A stretch of 64,000 nt of DNA from Paraburkholderia sp. PGU19 (lineage in GTDB: Bacteria; Pseudomonadota; Gammaproteobacteria; Burkholderiales; Burkholderiaceae). Location of the stretch: contig NZ_AP023180.1 of the NCBI RefSeq assembly GCF_013426915.1, positions 1,612,001 through 1,676,000 of the forward strand. Reading direction: 5' to 3'. The notes under the pieces were generated by a model that was given only the letters and a program-made list of their open reading frames with translations, ran no database searches and was not told the DNA's origin. This document shows positions 18,225-27,835 of the stretch, in pieces. The first letter of the stretch is position 1. Every line of letters starts with the position of its first letter. The position numbers and the translations under genes were made by a program.

Positions 18225-19482
18225 GATGTGCCTCTGCCGTATCCCAGGTGAGCCGCGGGTCGAATGACATCGCGGCAAACATTGTCAGTACGACAACGGC
18301 GCCGAATGCGATTGCAGCGGGACCTGCCTCGATTGTTGCCAATGCGTTGAACTGGACCAGCGCAACCAGCATGGTGATGACATAGATATCGAGCATCGAC
18401 CAGCGTCCAACCAGTTCGACGAGGCGATAAATGCGGGCTCTGCGCCTTGGCACCCATCGCGAGCGACGCTGTGCCGTCACGACAAGAAATACCAGCGCGA
18501 TGATTTTCAGCATCGGCACCGCGATACTCGCGATGAACACGACAATCGCAAGCGGCCATGACCCGGATGTCCACAGGTAGACCACGCCGCTCAGTATCGT
18601 GTCTTTCTCGGCACCGAACAGCGAGCTTGTATTCATCACCGGCAGCACGTTGGCAGGAACGTACAGGAACGCAGCGGCCACCACGAACGCCCACGTGCGG
18701 CTGATGCTACCCGGCGTCCGGAAGTGCAGATGGGCACGGCAGCGGGGACAGTGCGCGTCGTGTAGCTGGGCAGCAACCGAAAGCAGACCACAGTGATGGC
18801 ATACGTATAAGCCAGCGCGAGCGGCTGTTGGTGCTGAAGCCGTACATGGCGCCGGATACGCATTCAGGTTGGACCTGTTCACGGCACCGATTCGCGCCCA
18901 GATATCACGTGGTTCGAAACCTGACGATATCGCGGCCAGGAGCAACATCTGGACACCGAATGCATACAGTCCGATACCCGGCACGACTGTCGCGATAACC
19001 GATAGCTTGACCAGCGCCACAAGCAATCCAAGGATCAGCACTTCCGTCATGCACCAGGGTTCGACCAGATGTAATACGCGAAATGCCAGATCCGGTCTGT
19101 ATGGCGCCAATCCGACACGCAACGGCAGCAGCAGGTACACCAACGCCAGCATGTCGAGCAAGGGCACGAAAAGCGTTGTCAGAAAAACAAGACCCGCAAT
19201 TGGCCAGACACCATCGTGATAGAGGTCGAGAACGGCACCGAGCAACGTGGTGTCGACCAGATTCCCGCTGACTGACAGGCCGACGACCGGGAACGCGTTC
19301 GCGGCGGCAAACGTCACCAACGCGGCCACCGTACACGCGAGCGTCTGGTCGAGTCCTCCGGGACGGCTACGATACAGCGGCGCACCACAGCGCGTGCAAC
19401 GCGCCGTTGCGTTATCGCCGAGAGGCGATTCGCGCTGGAGCAGGTCGCACTGATGACAGGCGATGAGGGTCCCGCGCGTCAT
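18193..19482 (-). CDS. pqiA: PqiA-like inner-membrane protein, two-module form
   Basis: The 429-residue protein consists of two tandem PqiA modules. Each begins with a zinc-ribbon-like Cys set (CHQC with CTRC near the N-terminus, CHHC with CPRC near residue 225) and continues into four hydrophobic helices (for example ANAFPVVGLSVSG and ANVLPVMNTSSL). E. coli PqiA has the same doubled layout and works with PqiB and PqiC; paraquat/SoxRS induction is known there, not shown here. The start overlaps the stop of the efflux outer-membrane gene by the ATGA arrangement, joining the pump and pqi genes in one operon. Confidence 0.92.
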   Translation of the reverse strand: MTRGTLIACHQCDLLQRESPLGDNATARCTRCGAPLYRSRPGGLDQTLACTVAALVTFAAANAFPVVGLSVSGNLVDTTLLGAVLDLYHDGVWPIAGLVFLTTLFVPLLDMLALVYLLLPLRVGLAPYRPDLAFRVLHLVEPWCMTEVLILGLLVALVKLSVIATVVPGIGLYAFGVQMLLLAAISSGFEPRDIWARIGAVNRSNLNAYPAPCTASAPTAARAGLYVCHHCGLLSVAAQLHDAHCPRCRAHLHFRTPGSISRTWAFVVAAAFLYVPANVLPVMNTSSLFGAEKDTILSGVVYLWTSGSWPLAIVVFIASIAVPMLKIIALVFLVVTAQRRSRWVPRRRARIYRLVELVGRWSMLDIYVITMLVALVQFNALATIEAGPAAIAFGAVVVLTMFAAMSFDPRLTWDTAEAHHGQATTGSSQ

Positions 19483-20981
19483 TGCGGCACCTCTGCGACG
19501 GGTTGCGGCGCGGCGGGAGGCACCTGCGGCGGCTGCGGCTGTCCGCCTGCCGGCGGGGGCGCCGTCATCTTTTCCGCCTCCACGACCCAGCCGCCGCCCA
19601 TCGCCATGTACAGGCTGACCACGTTGGTCAGCGTCGCGGCCTGCGTTTGCGTGTACTGGAGCTGCGCGTTGAACAGGTTGCGCTCCGCGTCGAGCACCTC
19701 CAGGTAGCTCGTATAGCCCGCATCGTAACGCTGTCGCGCGAGACGCAGATAGGTGCTCAGCGAGTCGACCTGCCGGCCCTGGATAACCAGCTGCTCGCCT
19801 GACTTTTGCACGGCGATCAGCGCGTCGTCGACCTGCTGGAACGCCACCTGGATTGCGTTTTCGTACGCGAACAGCGCCTCCTGCTGACGCGCCTCCGCCT
19901 GCTTGTTCTGGCCGTAGATGTTGCCCCCGGTGAAGATCGGCACCGTGATCGATCCAGCGTACGCCCAGACCCGGGTGGGTCCGGTGAAGAGGTTCGAGAA
20001 CCGGGTGCTGACCGAGCCGAACAGCCCCGTGAGCGAAATGTCCGGAAAGTACAGCGCGCGCGCCGCGCCGATCAGGGCGTTTTGCGCGATCAGGTTCTGC
20101 TCGGCCTGGAGAACATCCGGCCGGCGATCCAGCAGCTCCGAGGGCAGGCCCGCGGGCACGGCGGGCGCTGCAAGCGCGTCCAGCGCGCGGCCGCGCAGGA
20201 TGGGCTCCGGATTGCTGCCGAGCAGCACGGACAGCGCGTCTTCCTGTTGCGCGATCTGCTGCTCGAGCTGCGGTATCGTCGCCGCGCTCGCCTCATAGTC
20301 GGACTGGCTCTGCGCGAGCTCCATCTGCGAGGTCTGCCCAAACTGCTGGCGCAGCGTGAACACGTGAACCGAATCGGCGCGACTCGCGGTCGTGCTTTGC
20401 GCGATCTCGAGCTGCCTGTCGAGGCTGCGCAGTACGATATACGATGATGCAACCGACGACACCAGCGTCAGGATCGTGGCCCGGTGCCCCTGCTCCGCCG
20501 CGCCCACGTTCGCGCGCGCCGCTTCCGTCTCGCGCCGCACCTTGCCGAACAGGTCGATGTCCCAGAATCCGGACACGCTCGGCTGGAACTCGTTGAAGAC
20601 GGGCGAAACGCCAGGGGGGATCGGCGTCGGCCCGCTCTGCGACGCGCGCTGGCGCGATGCCTGGAACCCTGCGCTGACCTGCGGGAACAGCGCCGAGCGC
20701 GTGCTGACGAACTGCCCCATGAATTCGTCGACGCGCGCAGACGCCTCCTTGACGTTGAGGTTGTTCGCGAGCGCGGTCTTGATGAGTTCGTTCAGCACCG
20801 GGTCCTGGAACTGCTCCCACCACGTCGTGTTGGCGACGTCCTCCGCTTGCGCCTGCGCAAAGCGGTATGTCGCGGGCGTTTCCACCCTCGGCCGCTCGTA
20901 GTTTGGGCCGAGCAGGCAGCCGCCCAGGGCACCGGTCACGAGGAGAGGCGCGGCCACGCGCGCAAGAGAGGCGGTGCGCAT
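19479..20981 (-). CDS. RND efflux outer-membrane channel lipoprotein (NodT/OprM type)
   Basis: From ATG 20981 the protein has 500 residues. A lipoprotein signal ends in GALGGC (Cys22), followed by LLGPNYERPRVETPATY, the canonical OprM/NodT start. Two repeats of the outer membrane efflux fold follow, with PELLDRRPDVLQAEQNLIAQN-type motif, and a Pro/Gln-rich tail (about 30 residues) ends the protein. It forms the trimeric channel for the pump encoded upstream. The open frame reaches 21134, but only ATG 20981 gives a signal peptide. It starts one base after the pump gene's stop. Confidence 0.93.
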   Translation of the reverse strand: MRTASLARVAAPLLVTGALGGCLLGPNYERPRVETPATYRFAQAQAEDVANTTWWEQFQDPVLNELIKTALANNLNVKEASARVDEFMGQFVSTRSALFPQVSAGFQASRQRASQSGPTPIPPGVSPVFNEFQPSVSGFWDIDLFGKVRRETEAARANVGAAEQGHRATILTLVSSVASSYIVLRSLDRQLEIAQSTTASRADSVHVFTLRQQFGQTSQMELAQSQSDYEASAATIPQLEQQIAQQEDALSVLLGSNPEPILRGRALDALAAPAVPAGLPSELLDRRPDVLQAEQNLIAQNALIGAARALYFPDISLTGLFGSVSTRFSNLFTGPTRVWAYAGSITVPIFTGGNIYGQNKQAEARQQEALFAYENAIQVAFQQVDDALIAVQKSGEQLVIQGRQVDSLSTYLRLARQRYDAGYTSYLEVLDAERNLFNAQLQYTQTQAATLTNVVSLYMAMGGGWVVEAEKMTAPPPAGGQPQPPQVPPAAPQPVAEVPQ

Positions 20982-20982
20982 G

Positions 20983-23900
20983 TCAGTCGTCCTCGTGCCG
21001 CGCGGACGGCGTGACGTGCGGCGAGCCCGGGCCGCCCGACGCAGGCGTTTCCTTGCTGCCCTTGCCGCGCGACGACAGCGACTCGATCGCCCAGTAGAAC
21101 ATCGGAATGAAGAACACGGCGATCGCCGTCGCACCCAGCATCCCGCCGATCACGCCCGTGCCGATCGAATGGCGGCTATTCTGCGATGCGCCGAGCGCGA
21201 TCGCGAGCGGCACGCAGCCGAGGATGAACGCGAGCGAGGTCATAACGATCGGGCGCAGGCGCTCTTCGGCAGCGGTCAGCGCGGCGTCGTACGGCGACTT
21301 GCCCTCCTCACGGTTCAGCACCGCGAACTCGAAGATCAGGATCGCGTTCTTCGCGGCAAGCGCGATCAGCATCGTCAGGCCGATCTGGAAGTAGACGTCG
21401 TTGTTGAGCCCGCGCAGCAGGATGGCAAGGAGGGCGCCGAACAGTGCGAACGGCACCGCCATCAGCACGCCGAACGGCAGCGACCACTTCTCATATTGCG
21501 CGGCGAGAATCAGGAACACCATGATGATCCCGAACACGAACACGAGGTTCCCGGTGCTGCCCGCCTTGAGCTCTTCGAATGCCTCGCCGCTCCAGCCGGC
21601 CGCATAGCCGGCCGGCATCTGCGCGGCGAGTTCCTGCAGCGTCGAGATGACCTGCCCCGAGCTGTGGCCGGGCGCCGCGTTTACGGTGATCTTCACCGCG
21701 GGGAAGTTGTTGAAACGCGTGATCAGGGCGGGACCGGTCACGTACCTGTAGGTCATCACGGCCTTGATCGGCACCATGTTGTTGGTCTTGCTGCGCACGT
21801 ATATCTGGTCGAGGTCCTTCGGCGTGAGCCGGTAGCGCGGATCGGCCTGCACGATGACCTGCCAGAGCCGCGCGTCCTTGTTGAACTGCGATACGTAGAG
21901 CGAGCCGAACATCGTCTGCATCGCGCTGTACACCTCTTCGACCGGCACGCCGAGCGTTTCCGCCTGGTCGCGATCGACCTCGACGAGCAGTTGCTGCGAT
22001 GCCGCGGTGAAAGTATTCGTCACCCCGGACAGTTCCGGCCGCGCCTTGGCCTTCTTGACGAAGTCGTCGACGACGCCCGCGAGCTGCTGAATCGACCCGT
22101 CGCCCTGGCTCTCGATCCACATCTCGGTGCCGCCCGTCGTGCCGAGGCCCGGAATGGACGGCGGATTGACCGGCACCACGATGCCCTCCTGCACCTTTGA
22201 GAGCGTCTCGTAAGCCTTGATCAGCACGGCGCGCGCGTTGTCCTCCTTGATGTTCGAGAACTTGTAGCGCTCGTCGAACCCCTTGAAGCCGACGAAGAAC
22301 GTGCCCGCGTTGTTCTTGTTCTGGCTGTCGAGCAGGCTGAAGCCGTTCACGACCGTGACGCTGCTGACGGCCGGCTGCTTCATGAAGTACTCGGTGACCT
22401 TGTCGCCGACGTCCGCGGTGCGGTCGAGGCTCGCCGCGTCCGGCATGATGATCGCCCCGAGCAGGTAGCCCTGGTCTTCCGGCGGCAGGAACGAGCCCGG
22501 AATCGACTTCGCCATCAACACCGCGAACACGATCATGCCCACGAATACGAAGAGGCCGATGACGTAGCGCCTGATGATGAACCGGACCGCGCGCCCGTAG
22601 CCGGCCGTCATCTGCGTGAACTTGTTCTCGAACCACCGGAAGAAGCCTTTCTTCTCGTGGTGCGTGGCCTTGAGCAGGATGGCGGCGAGCGCCGGCGACA
22701 GCGTCAGCGCGACGATGCCCGAGAACACCACCGAGATCGCGATCGTGATGGCGAACTGCTTGTAGAGCTGCCCGGTGATTCCGCCGAGGAACGCCACCGG
22801 CACGAACACGGCGCACATCACGAGCACGATCGCCACGACCGGACCCGACACCTCGTCCATGGCGCGCTTGGCCGCGTCCTTCGGGCTGAGCTTGTGGACG
22901 GTCATGTTGCGCTCGACGTTCTCGATCACGACGATCGCGTCGTCCACCACGATGCCGATCGCGAGCACCATCCCGAACAGCGTCAGCATGTTGATCGAGA
23001 AGCCGAGGAGGGACATCCCCATCGCGGTGCCGACGATCGACACCGGCACCGCCAGCACCGGGATGATCGTCGCGCGCAGGTTTTGCAGGAACACGAACAC
23101 GACGATCACGACCAGCACGAGCGCTTCGAAGAACGTGTGGACCACGTCGGCGATCGACGCGCGCGTGAAGTCGGTCGTGTCCAACGCGATCTGGTATTCG
23201 AGCCCCTGCGGAAACGATTTCTTCAGCTCGGCGAGCGTCGCGCGCACCTGCTTCGACACGTCGAGCGCGTTCGCGCCCGGCTGCTGGTAGACCGCGAGGA
23301 CCGTGGCCGGCTTGCCCTGGAAGGTGGTGCGGTTCGAATAGCTCTTCTGCCCCAGCTCGGTCCGGCCGACATCCTTCAGGCGGACGATCGCCGCGCCATT
23401 GCTCGCCGCGCGGATGATGATGTTGTCGAACTGCTCGGGCGTCGCGAGCCGCCCGGTCGTCGTCACCGCGAACGACTGCGCGACGGGGCTGCCGGTCGGC
23501 GACTGGCCGACCGTGCCGACGGCGAACTGCTGGTTCTGCGCGCGCACCGCGTTCTGCACGTCGCCCGCGGTGATGCCGAGCTGCGCCATGCGATCCGGCT
23601 TCAGCCAGATCCGCATCGCGTAGTCAGGCGTGCCGAAGATCGCCGACTGGTTCGCACCCGAAATTCGCTTGATCGTGTCGAGCACATAGACGTTCGCGTA
23701 GTTCGCGATATACGTCGAGTTGAAGCGCTGGTCCGGCGAGTAGATCGCAATGACCATCATGAACGCGTTCGACTTCTTCTGGACCTGCACGCCCTGCGCC
23801 TGCACCGATTGCGGCAGCTGTGGCAGCGCGAGGTTCACGCGGTTCTGCACGTCGACCTGCGCGAGCTCCGGGTTGGTGCCGATCTCGAAGAAGGCGTTGA

Positions 23901-24174
23901 GCGTGAAGTCGCCGGTCGACGAGTTCGATGAGTACATGTAGATCATGTTGTCCGCGCCGTTGACCTGCTGCTCAATCGGTGCGGCCACGTTGTTGGCGAC
24001 GACGTCCGCGCTCGCCCCCGGGTAAGACGTGGAGACCGTGACCTGCGGTGGCGTGACGTCCGGGTACTGCGCGATCGGCAGCGAGAACAGGGTCAACGCG
24101 CCGCCGAGCGTGATGACGATCGAGATGACCGACGCGAAGATTGGACGGTCGATGCAGAAGTGCGAGATGTTCAT
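20983..24174 (-). CDS. RND multidrug efflux pump, HAE1 family (AcrB/MexB-like)
   Basis: The 1063-residue protein is a full-length RND inner-membrane pump. It starts MNISHFCIDRPIFASV, has the proton-relay aspartates 411-412 in GIVVDDAIVVIENVERNM, and shows the usual two sets of six helices with large periplasmic loops. It should export hydrophobic drugs, solvents or lipophilic compounds using the proton gradient. It follows the adaptor gene by 12 bases and precedes the channel gene. No regulator gene of the TetR, MarR or LysR type adjoins this pump, which is unusual. Confidence 0.95.
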   Translation of the reverse strand: MNISHFCIDRPIFASVISIVITLGGALTLFSLPIAQYPDVTPPQVTVSTSYPGASADVVANNVAAPIEQQVNGADNMIYMYSSNSSTGDFTLNAFFEIGTNPELAQVDVQNRVNLALPQLPQSVQAQGVQVQKKSNAFMMVIAIYSPDQRFNSTYIANYANVYVLDTIKRISGANQSAIFGTPDYAMRIWLKPDRMAQLGITAGDVQNAVRAQNQQFAVGTVGQSPTGSPVAQSFAVTTTGRLATPEQFDNIIIRAASNGAAIVRLKDVGRTELGQKSYSNRTTFQGKPATVLAVYQQPGANALDVSKQVRATLAELKKSFPQGLEYQIALDTTDFTRASIADVVHTFFEALVLVVIVVFVFLQNLRATIIPVLAVPVSIVGTAMGMSLLGFSINMLTLFGMVLAIGIVVDDAIVVIENVERNMTVHKLSPKDAAKRAMDEVSGPVVAIVLVMCAVFVPVAFLGGITGQLYKQFAITIAISVVFSGIVALTLSPALAAILLKATHHEKKGFFRWFENKFTQMTAGYGRAVRFIIRRYVIGLFVFVGMIVFAVLMAKSIPGSFLPPEDQGYLLGAIIMPDAASLDRTADVGDKVTEYFMKQPAVSSVTVVNGFSLLDSQNKNNAGTFFVGFKGFDERYKFSNIKEDNARAVLIKAYETLSKVQEGIVVPVNPPSIPGLGTTGGTEMWIESQGDGSIQQLAGVVDDFVKKAKARPELSGVTNTFTAASQQLLVEVDRDQAETLGVPVEEVYSAMQTMFGSLYVSQFNKDARLWQVIVQADPRYRLTPKDLDQIYVRSKTNNMVPIKAVMTYRYVTGPALITRFNNFPAVKITVNAAPGHSSGQVISTLQELAAQMPAGYAAGWSGEAFEELKAGSTGNLVFVFGIIMVFLILAAQYEKWSLPFGVLMAVPFALFGALLAILLRGLNNDVYFQIGLTMLIALAAKNAILIFEFAVLNREEGKSPYDAALTAAEERLRPIVMTSLAFILGCVPLAIALGASQNSRHSIGTGVIGGMLGATAIAVFFIPMFYWAIESLSSRGKGSKETPASGGPGSPHVTPSARHEDD

Positions 24175-24186
24175 CGCGTTCGCCCC

Positions 24187-25470
24187 TTACTGCGATGCGC
24201 CGCCGGGCGCGCCCGGCGCCGCCGGTTGGGTTGGGGCAGACGCTTGCGTATCCGAGGCGCCGCCTTTCTCGACGACCGTCTTCCCTCCCGTGTCCGTCGA
24301 CGCCAGCGTGCCGACGATCTTGAGCGGCACATCGGGCGCGACGCGGATCGCGCCGTCCACGACGACGCGTTCGCCGGCCTTCAGGCCGTCGTTGATGAAC
24401 CAGTTGTCGCCGTTCCATTCGCCGACCTCGACGACACGCTGATGCGCCTTCGACTCGCCGTCGACGACCCACACGAAATGGCTCCTCGCGCCCTGCAGCA
24501 CCGCGCGCTGCGGCACGAGGATCGCATTGGGCCGCATTGCCCCCGAGATGCGCGCGCGCACGAACTGCCCCGGGCGCAGGGTCCCCTTCGGGTTGGCGAG
24601 CACCGCCCGCACGAGGAAGGTCCCGGTATCGGTACTGAACGCCGGGTTCGCGAAGCTGATCTTGCCGTGCTGCGGAAATTCGGTGCCGTCGGCAAGCTCG
24701 ACCGCCACGACGAACTCACTGTTGGGCGGAAAGACCAGCTTGCCCGCCGCGATCTGGTCCTGGAACCGAAGCATTTCATTTTGCGAAACGCTGAAGTTCA
24801 CCCACATCGGGTCAAGTTGATAGACGTAGGTGAGAAGCCCTGTCGAGTTCGCGATCAGATAGCTGCCGTCCTGTTGCCGCGCGTAGCTCGCGAGGCCGTT
24901 CAGCGGCGACCTGATCGTCGTGTAGCCGAGATTAAGATCTGCGGTCTCGACCTGCCCTTGCGCGGCGATCACCGCGGCTTGTGCCTGCTTCTCGTTGCCG
25001 ATCGCGTCGTCGAGATCCTTCTGACTCAATGCCTGCTGTGCCGCGAGCGGCTTCACTCGCGCGAGGTTCTGCTGCGTGACGAGGAGCCGGGCCTGCTGCT
25101 GCGCGAGTTGCCCCTTCGCCGTTTGCAGCAACGCCTGAAACGGCTTCGGGTCCATCTGGAACAACGTCTGACCGGCTTTCACCTGCTCGCCTTCGGAGTA
25201 CGTCCGCCTGTCAAGAAAGCCGTCCACGCGCGCACGGATCTCAACTTCCCGCGAGCTCTGCGTCTGCGCAGTGAACTCCATATCGACCGGCGTATCGCGC
25301 GCGGTGACCGTCATCACCGTCACCTCCGGCGCGCCGAGCGCGGGCGGCCCCGCCGGCTTCTTGCAACCGCCAAGGAGCGCAAGCGCGACAACGAGCAGCA
25401 GCGGCAGGCCGCTTCGGCGTGCCGCAAACCCGGCTGATGGTCGACGGATTGGAAAGAACAGACCGCTCAT
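24187..25470 (-). CDS. RND efflux periplasmic adaptor lipoprotein (AcrA/MexA-like)
   Basis: From ATG 25470 the protein has 427 residues. A lipobox LALLGGC (Cys36) follows the hydrophobic signal. The biotinyl-lipoyl and hairpin regions (IRARVDGFLDRRTYSEGEQVKAGQTLFQMD, then a Gln/Ala-rich coiled coil) and the beta-barrel part (LRPGQFVRARISG) are in order, and a Thr/Ala/Gly-rich tail ends it. GGGAGG precedes the ATG. The frame runs upstream to 25608 without a signal, so that start is rejected. It is the first gene of the eight-gene operon. Confidence 0.93.
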   Translation of the reverse strand: MSGLFFPIRRPSAGFAARRSGLPLLLVVALALLGGCKKPAGPPALGAPEVTVMTVTARDTPVDMEFTAQTQSSREVEIRARVDGFLDRRTYSEGEQVKAGQTLFQMDPKPFQALLQTAKGQLAQQQARLLVTQQNLARVKPLAAQQALSQKDLDDAIGNEKQAQAAVIAAQGQVETADLNLGYTTIRSPLNGLASYARQQDGSYLIANSTGLLTYVYQLDPMWVNFSVSQNEMLRFQDQIAAGKLVFPPNSEFVVAVELADGTEFPQHGKISFANPAFSTDTGTFLVRAVLANPKGTLRPGQFVRARISGAMRPNAILVPQRAVLQGARSHFVWVVDGESKAHQRVVEVGEWNGDNWFINDGLKAGERVVVDGAIRVAPDVPLKIVGTLASTDTGGKTVVEKGGASDTQASAPTQPAAPGAPGGASQ

Positions 25471-25928
25471 GTCAGACCTCCCACATCGCACCGGCAAACG
25501 TGCGGCGCATGCATCCTGCGACTGGCGGCCACATGCGGCCAGCCGGGCCTCGCACGGCCGGCGCGTGGGCACACGCCACCGGCTGCCGCGAGCGAATGCT
25601 GGGTTCATCGGAAGCTCGTCGCCGTTGCATCGCCGTGCTTCATAGCCGCGTTCCTCCGGTCGGATTCGCTGCTACTGGGGTAACCATAAATGCGGAGGCA
25701 TTGTAGTAGCCAAGTACTTTTCCGGATGAATCGAACGTGACTCCATTTCATCCCTGTGCGCCAACGAGGAAGCCAGCCTTATAGATCGTCGGAAACACCA
25801 GTACTGCCTTGGAAACACAAATGTCGTCAAAAGATTCAAAGGTATTCAGTGGTGAATTCGCCCGACCCGGCACGCGGACATTGACATCCTTCAAGCTTTC
25901 ACCGTCCACTTCCCATCCTGCAATGTCG
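25471..25928. other. Upstream region of the RND-pqi operon
   Basis: About 460 bp separate the adaptor gene start from the stop of the next gene to the right. The promoter of the eight-gene operon should lie here, most likely in the AT-richer part around 25680-25740. No palindrome or known operator was identified, and no divergent regulator gene is present. Confidence 0.45.
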
Positions 25929-26315
25929 CTATTCCCGCGGTACCAGGTCGATTGCTGCGCGTACCGCCTTGATAAACAGCTCATCATCAAACGGCCTTCT
26001 GATGTAGGCAATGGCACCTGCAGCCAACGCCCTGTCACGTTCAACGACACCTTCGTGAGCCGTTGTGAAAATGACAGGAACGCCATAGTCAGCCAGCCCC
26101 TTCTGAACTTCCAGACCATTGGACACTGGCGTCTGGACGTCAAGAATCACGCAGGCCGGGCGATACGATGGAATCGAACGCATTGTCTCCAGCAGTTCAT
26201 CTCCCGTTCCAAATCTGTCTGCCGCGACACCGATTGACCGCAGCAGTCTTCGGATCGCACGATTTACCGAGGTATCGTCGTCGACTACCGCAACGAACGG
26301 CTTCACTCTGGTCAT
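25929..26315 (-). CDS. Stand-alone receiver-domain protein with altered active site
   Basis: From ATG 26315 the protein has 128 residues and is a receiver domain without an output domain. The acidic cluster Asp12-14 and the phospho-acceptor Asp59 (CVILDVQTP) are present, as is the switch Thr85. The conserved Lys normally found in the KPF motif is Arg107 here (YIRRPF), which may alter phosphotransfer or dephosphorylation. It is closely similar in layout to the receiver at 26684-27079, so the two probably arose by duplication. It lies downstream of a FixLJ-like pair on the same strand. Confidence 0.85.
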   Translation of the reverse strand: MTRVKPFVAVVDDDTSVNRAIRRLLRSIGVAADRFGTGDELLETMRSIPSYRPACVILDVQTPVSNGLEVQKGLADYGVPVIFTTAHEGVVERDRALAAGAIAYIRRPFDDELFIKAVRAAIDLVPRE

Positions 26316-26683
26316 GGCGAAAGATCCAGTGCAAGTGCACCATGGCATCCAACTGTTTGGGTACTCGATTAACACTAGGACGTCAGAATCCCATTTGATA
26401 TAAGACTTTGGTGAGATGCCTCGCGACGAAGATCACAGCACACAGTCACGATCCACCGCTCGCGGGAAGTGGGATAGTGAAACGCTTTTCAGACTGATCT
26501 GGATAACGAACTGGCAGGACCGTGACAGTGTCAACGGTGCGTTCCGACGAAGCGAAGAGGGAGACCTACATCTGCTAGCAAAGGACATGAAGCGCTGACG
26601 CGTTGGCGTATCCAGGTCAACTTCTCAAACGAGTGCGATTCGCGTTCGACACTACACGGCTTGAGCGACGCCAATTTTTCTAT
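26316..26683. other. Intergenic region between two receiver genes
   Basis: This 368-bp stretch has a 60-codon open frame on the plus strand (26416-26598) with no recognisable features, which I do not accept as a gene. The length suggests that the downstream receiver gene has its own promoter. Confidence 0.4.
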
Positions 26684-27079
26684 TTATTCCGGGTCAGAAG
26701 AAGATGCGCCCTGCAGTGCCATTTCTACTGTGCTTAAAAGTATCGAGTCCGTGAATGGTTTGCGAAGATAACCAGCCGCGCCAGAAGCCAATGCCTGTTG
26801 TCGAAGGTCGATTTCGTCAAACGCCGTGATAATAATGATGGGTATCCCATAGCCTGATAATTGACGCTGTACCTCGAGGCCATTCGTACCTGGCATATGA
26901 ATGTCGAGAATGACGCAACCCGGGCGACGCACCGAAACGTCAGACCATGCGCTCAGAAACTCGTCCCCACTCTGGAATGTGTCAGCGTCAATTCCGATCG
27001 ACAGAAGCAGGCGCCTGATCGCCCTGCATACCGACGCATCGTCATCTACTATCGCAACATATGGTTTGGCGTTTTCCAT
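26684..27079 (-). CDS. Stand-alone receiver-domain protein
   Basis: The 131-residue protein is a single CheY/FixJ-type receiver with an intact active site: Asp12-14, phospho-acceptor Asp59 (CVILDIHMP), switch Thr85 and Lys107 (LRKPF). There is no DNA-binding or enzymatic output domain. It follows the FixJ-like gene by about 100 bases on the same strand. It may act as a phosphate sink, a connector or a protein-protein regulator for the neighbouring kinase, which is an inference from position only. Confidence 0.88.
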   Translation of the reverse strand: MENAKPYVAIVDDDASVCRAIRRLLLSIGIDADTFQSGDEFLSAWSDVSVRRPGCVILDIHMPGTNGLEVQRQLSGYGIPIIIITAFDEIDLRQQALASGAAGYLRKPFTDSILLSTVEMALQGASSSDPE

Positions 27080-27181
27080 TGATAGCAGATCGACTTTTGA
27101 ACCGACCTCTCACGACGGCGATAAAGATTTGTGGGACTTTACCCGAACACCCTTCGATTACAATTCTGTCAATCTACAGAT

Positions 27182-27814
27182 TCACCCCGGCGATTCACGA
27201 TTCGCCAACACTCCATTTCCAGCCTTGTCTACAAGGTGAATCAGGTCAGCCAGTGATTCCGCCTGCATCTTGGTCATCACTCGCGCGCGATGTATCTTGA
27301 TCGTCGCCTCTGCAATCCCCAGATTGTCCGCCACCTGTTTGTTTAAACGTCCGGCGACGACATGAGTCATCACCTCGCGTTCTCTGGGAGTCAGACTTGC
27401 CATCCGCGATTGAATGTTCTCCTGCTCTCGGCGCCGTTCGTAATCTTCCATTGCACGGTGAAGTGCGCGATCTATCGCTTCAAGCAAAACTTCCTCAACG
27501 ATTGGTTTGGTCATAAAGTCGAGGGCGCCCGCCTTCATCGCATCCACGCTTGCATCGACGTCACCGTGTCCAGTAATGAAGATGACTGGAAATTTCATGT
27601 GCAATCGACGTTGAACTTCGAGCCCACTCAGATCAGGTAGCTGCAGATCGAGCACAACGCAGGCGGGCCGATCAGCGAGGTCCGCATTATCCAGAAACGA
27701 CTGCGCACTTTCGAAGGCTTCCGCCTGATAACCGACCGAGCAAAGAAGCCGGCAAAGAGCGCGACGAACCGATCCGTCATCGTCAACGATGAAAACCCGC
27801 TTTTCGTAGTTCAC
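27182..27814 (-). CDS. FixJ-family response regulator with LuxR-type DNA-binding domain
   Basis: The 210-residue protein has an N-terminal receiver (Asp11-13, phospho-acceptor Asp56 in CVVLDLQLP, Thr81, Lys103) and a C-terminal LuxR/FixJ helix-turn-helix at about 140-200 (LTPREREVMTHVVAGRLNKQVADNLGIAEATIKIH). The kinase gene ends 21 bases upstream on the same strand, so the two form a two-component system. Confidence 0.92.
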   Translation of the reverse strand: MNYEKRVFIVDDDGSVRRALCRLLCSVGYQAEAFESAQSFLDNADLADRPACVVLDLQLPDLSGLEVQRRLHMKFPVIFITGHGDVDASVDAMKAGALDFMTKPIVEEVLLEAIDRALHRAMEDYERRREQENIQSRMASLTPREREVMTHVVAGRLNKQVADNLGIAEATIKIHRARVMTKMQAESLADLIHLVDKAGNGVLANRESPG

Positions 27815-27835
27815 GATTCACCGCTCACAGCGGGA

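Noticed and set aside
22657..23931. A 424-codon plus-strand frame within the first RND pump gene
   Set aside because: It is antisense to conserved pump sequence and composed of Arg/His/Asp repeats typical of shadows.
26416..26598. A 60-codon plus-strand frame between the two receiver genes
   Set aside because: It is charged but featureless and has only a weak ribosome binding site. Not enough to call a gene.
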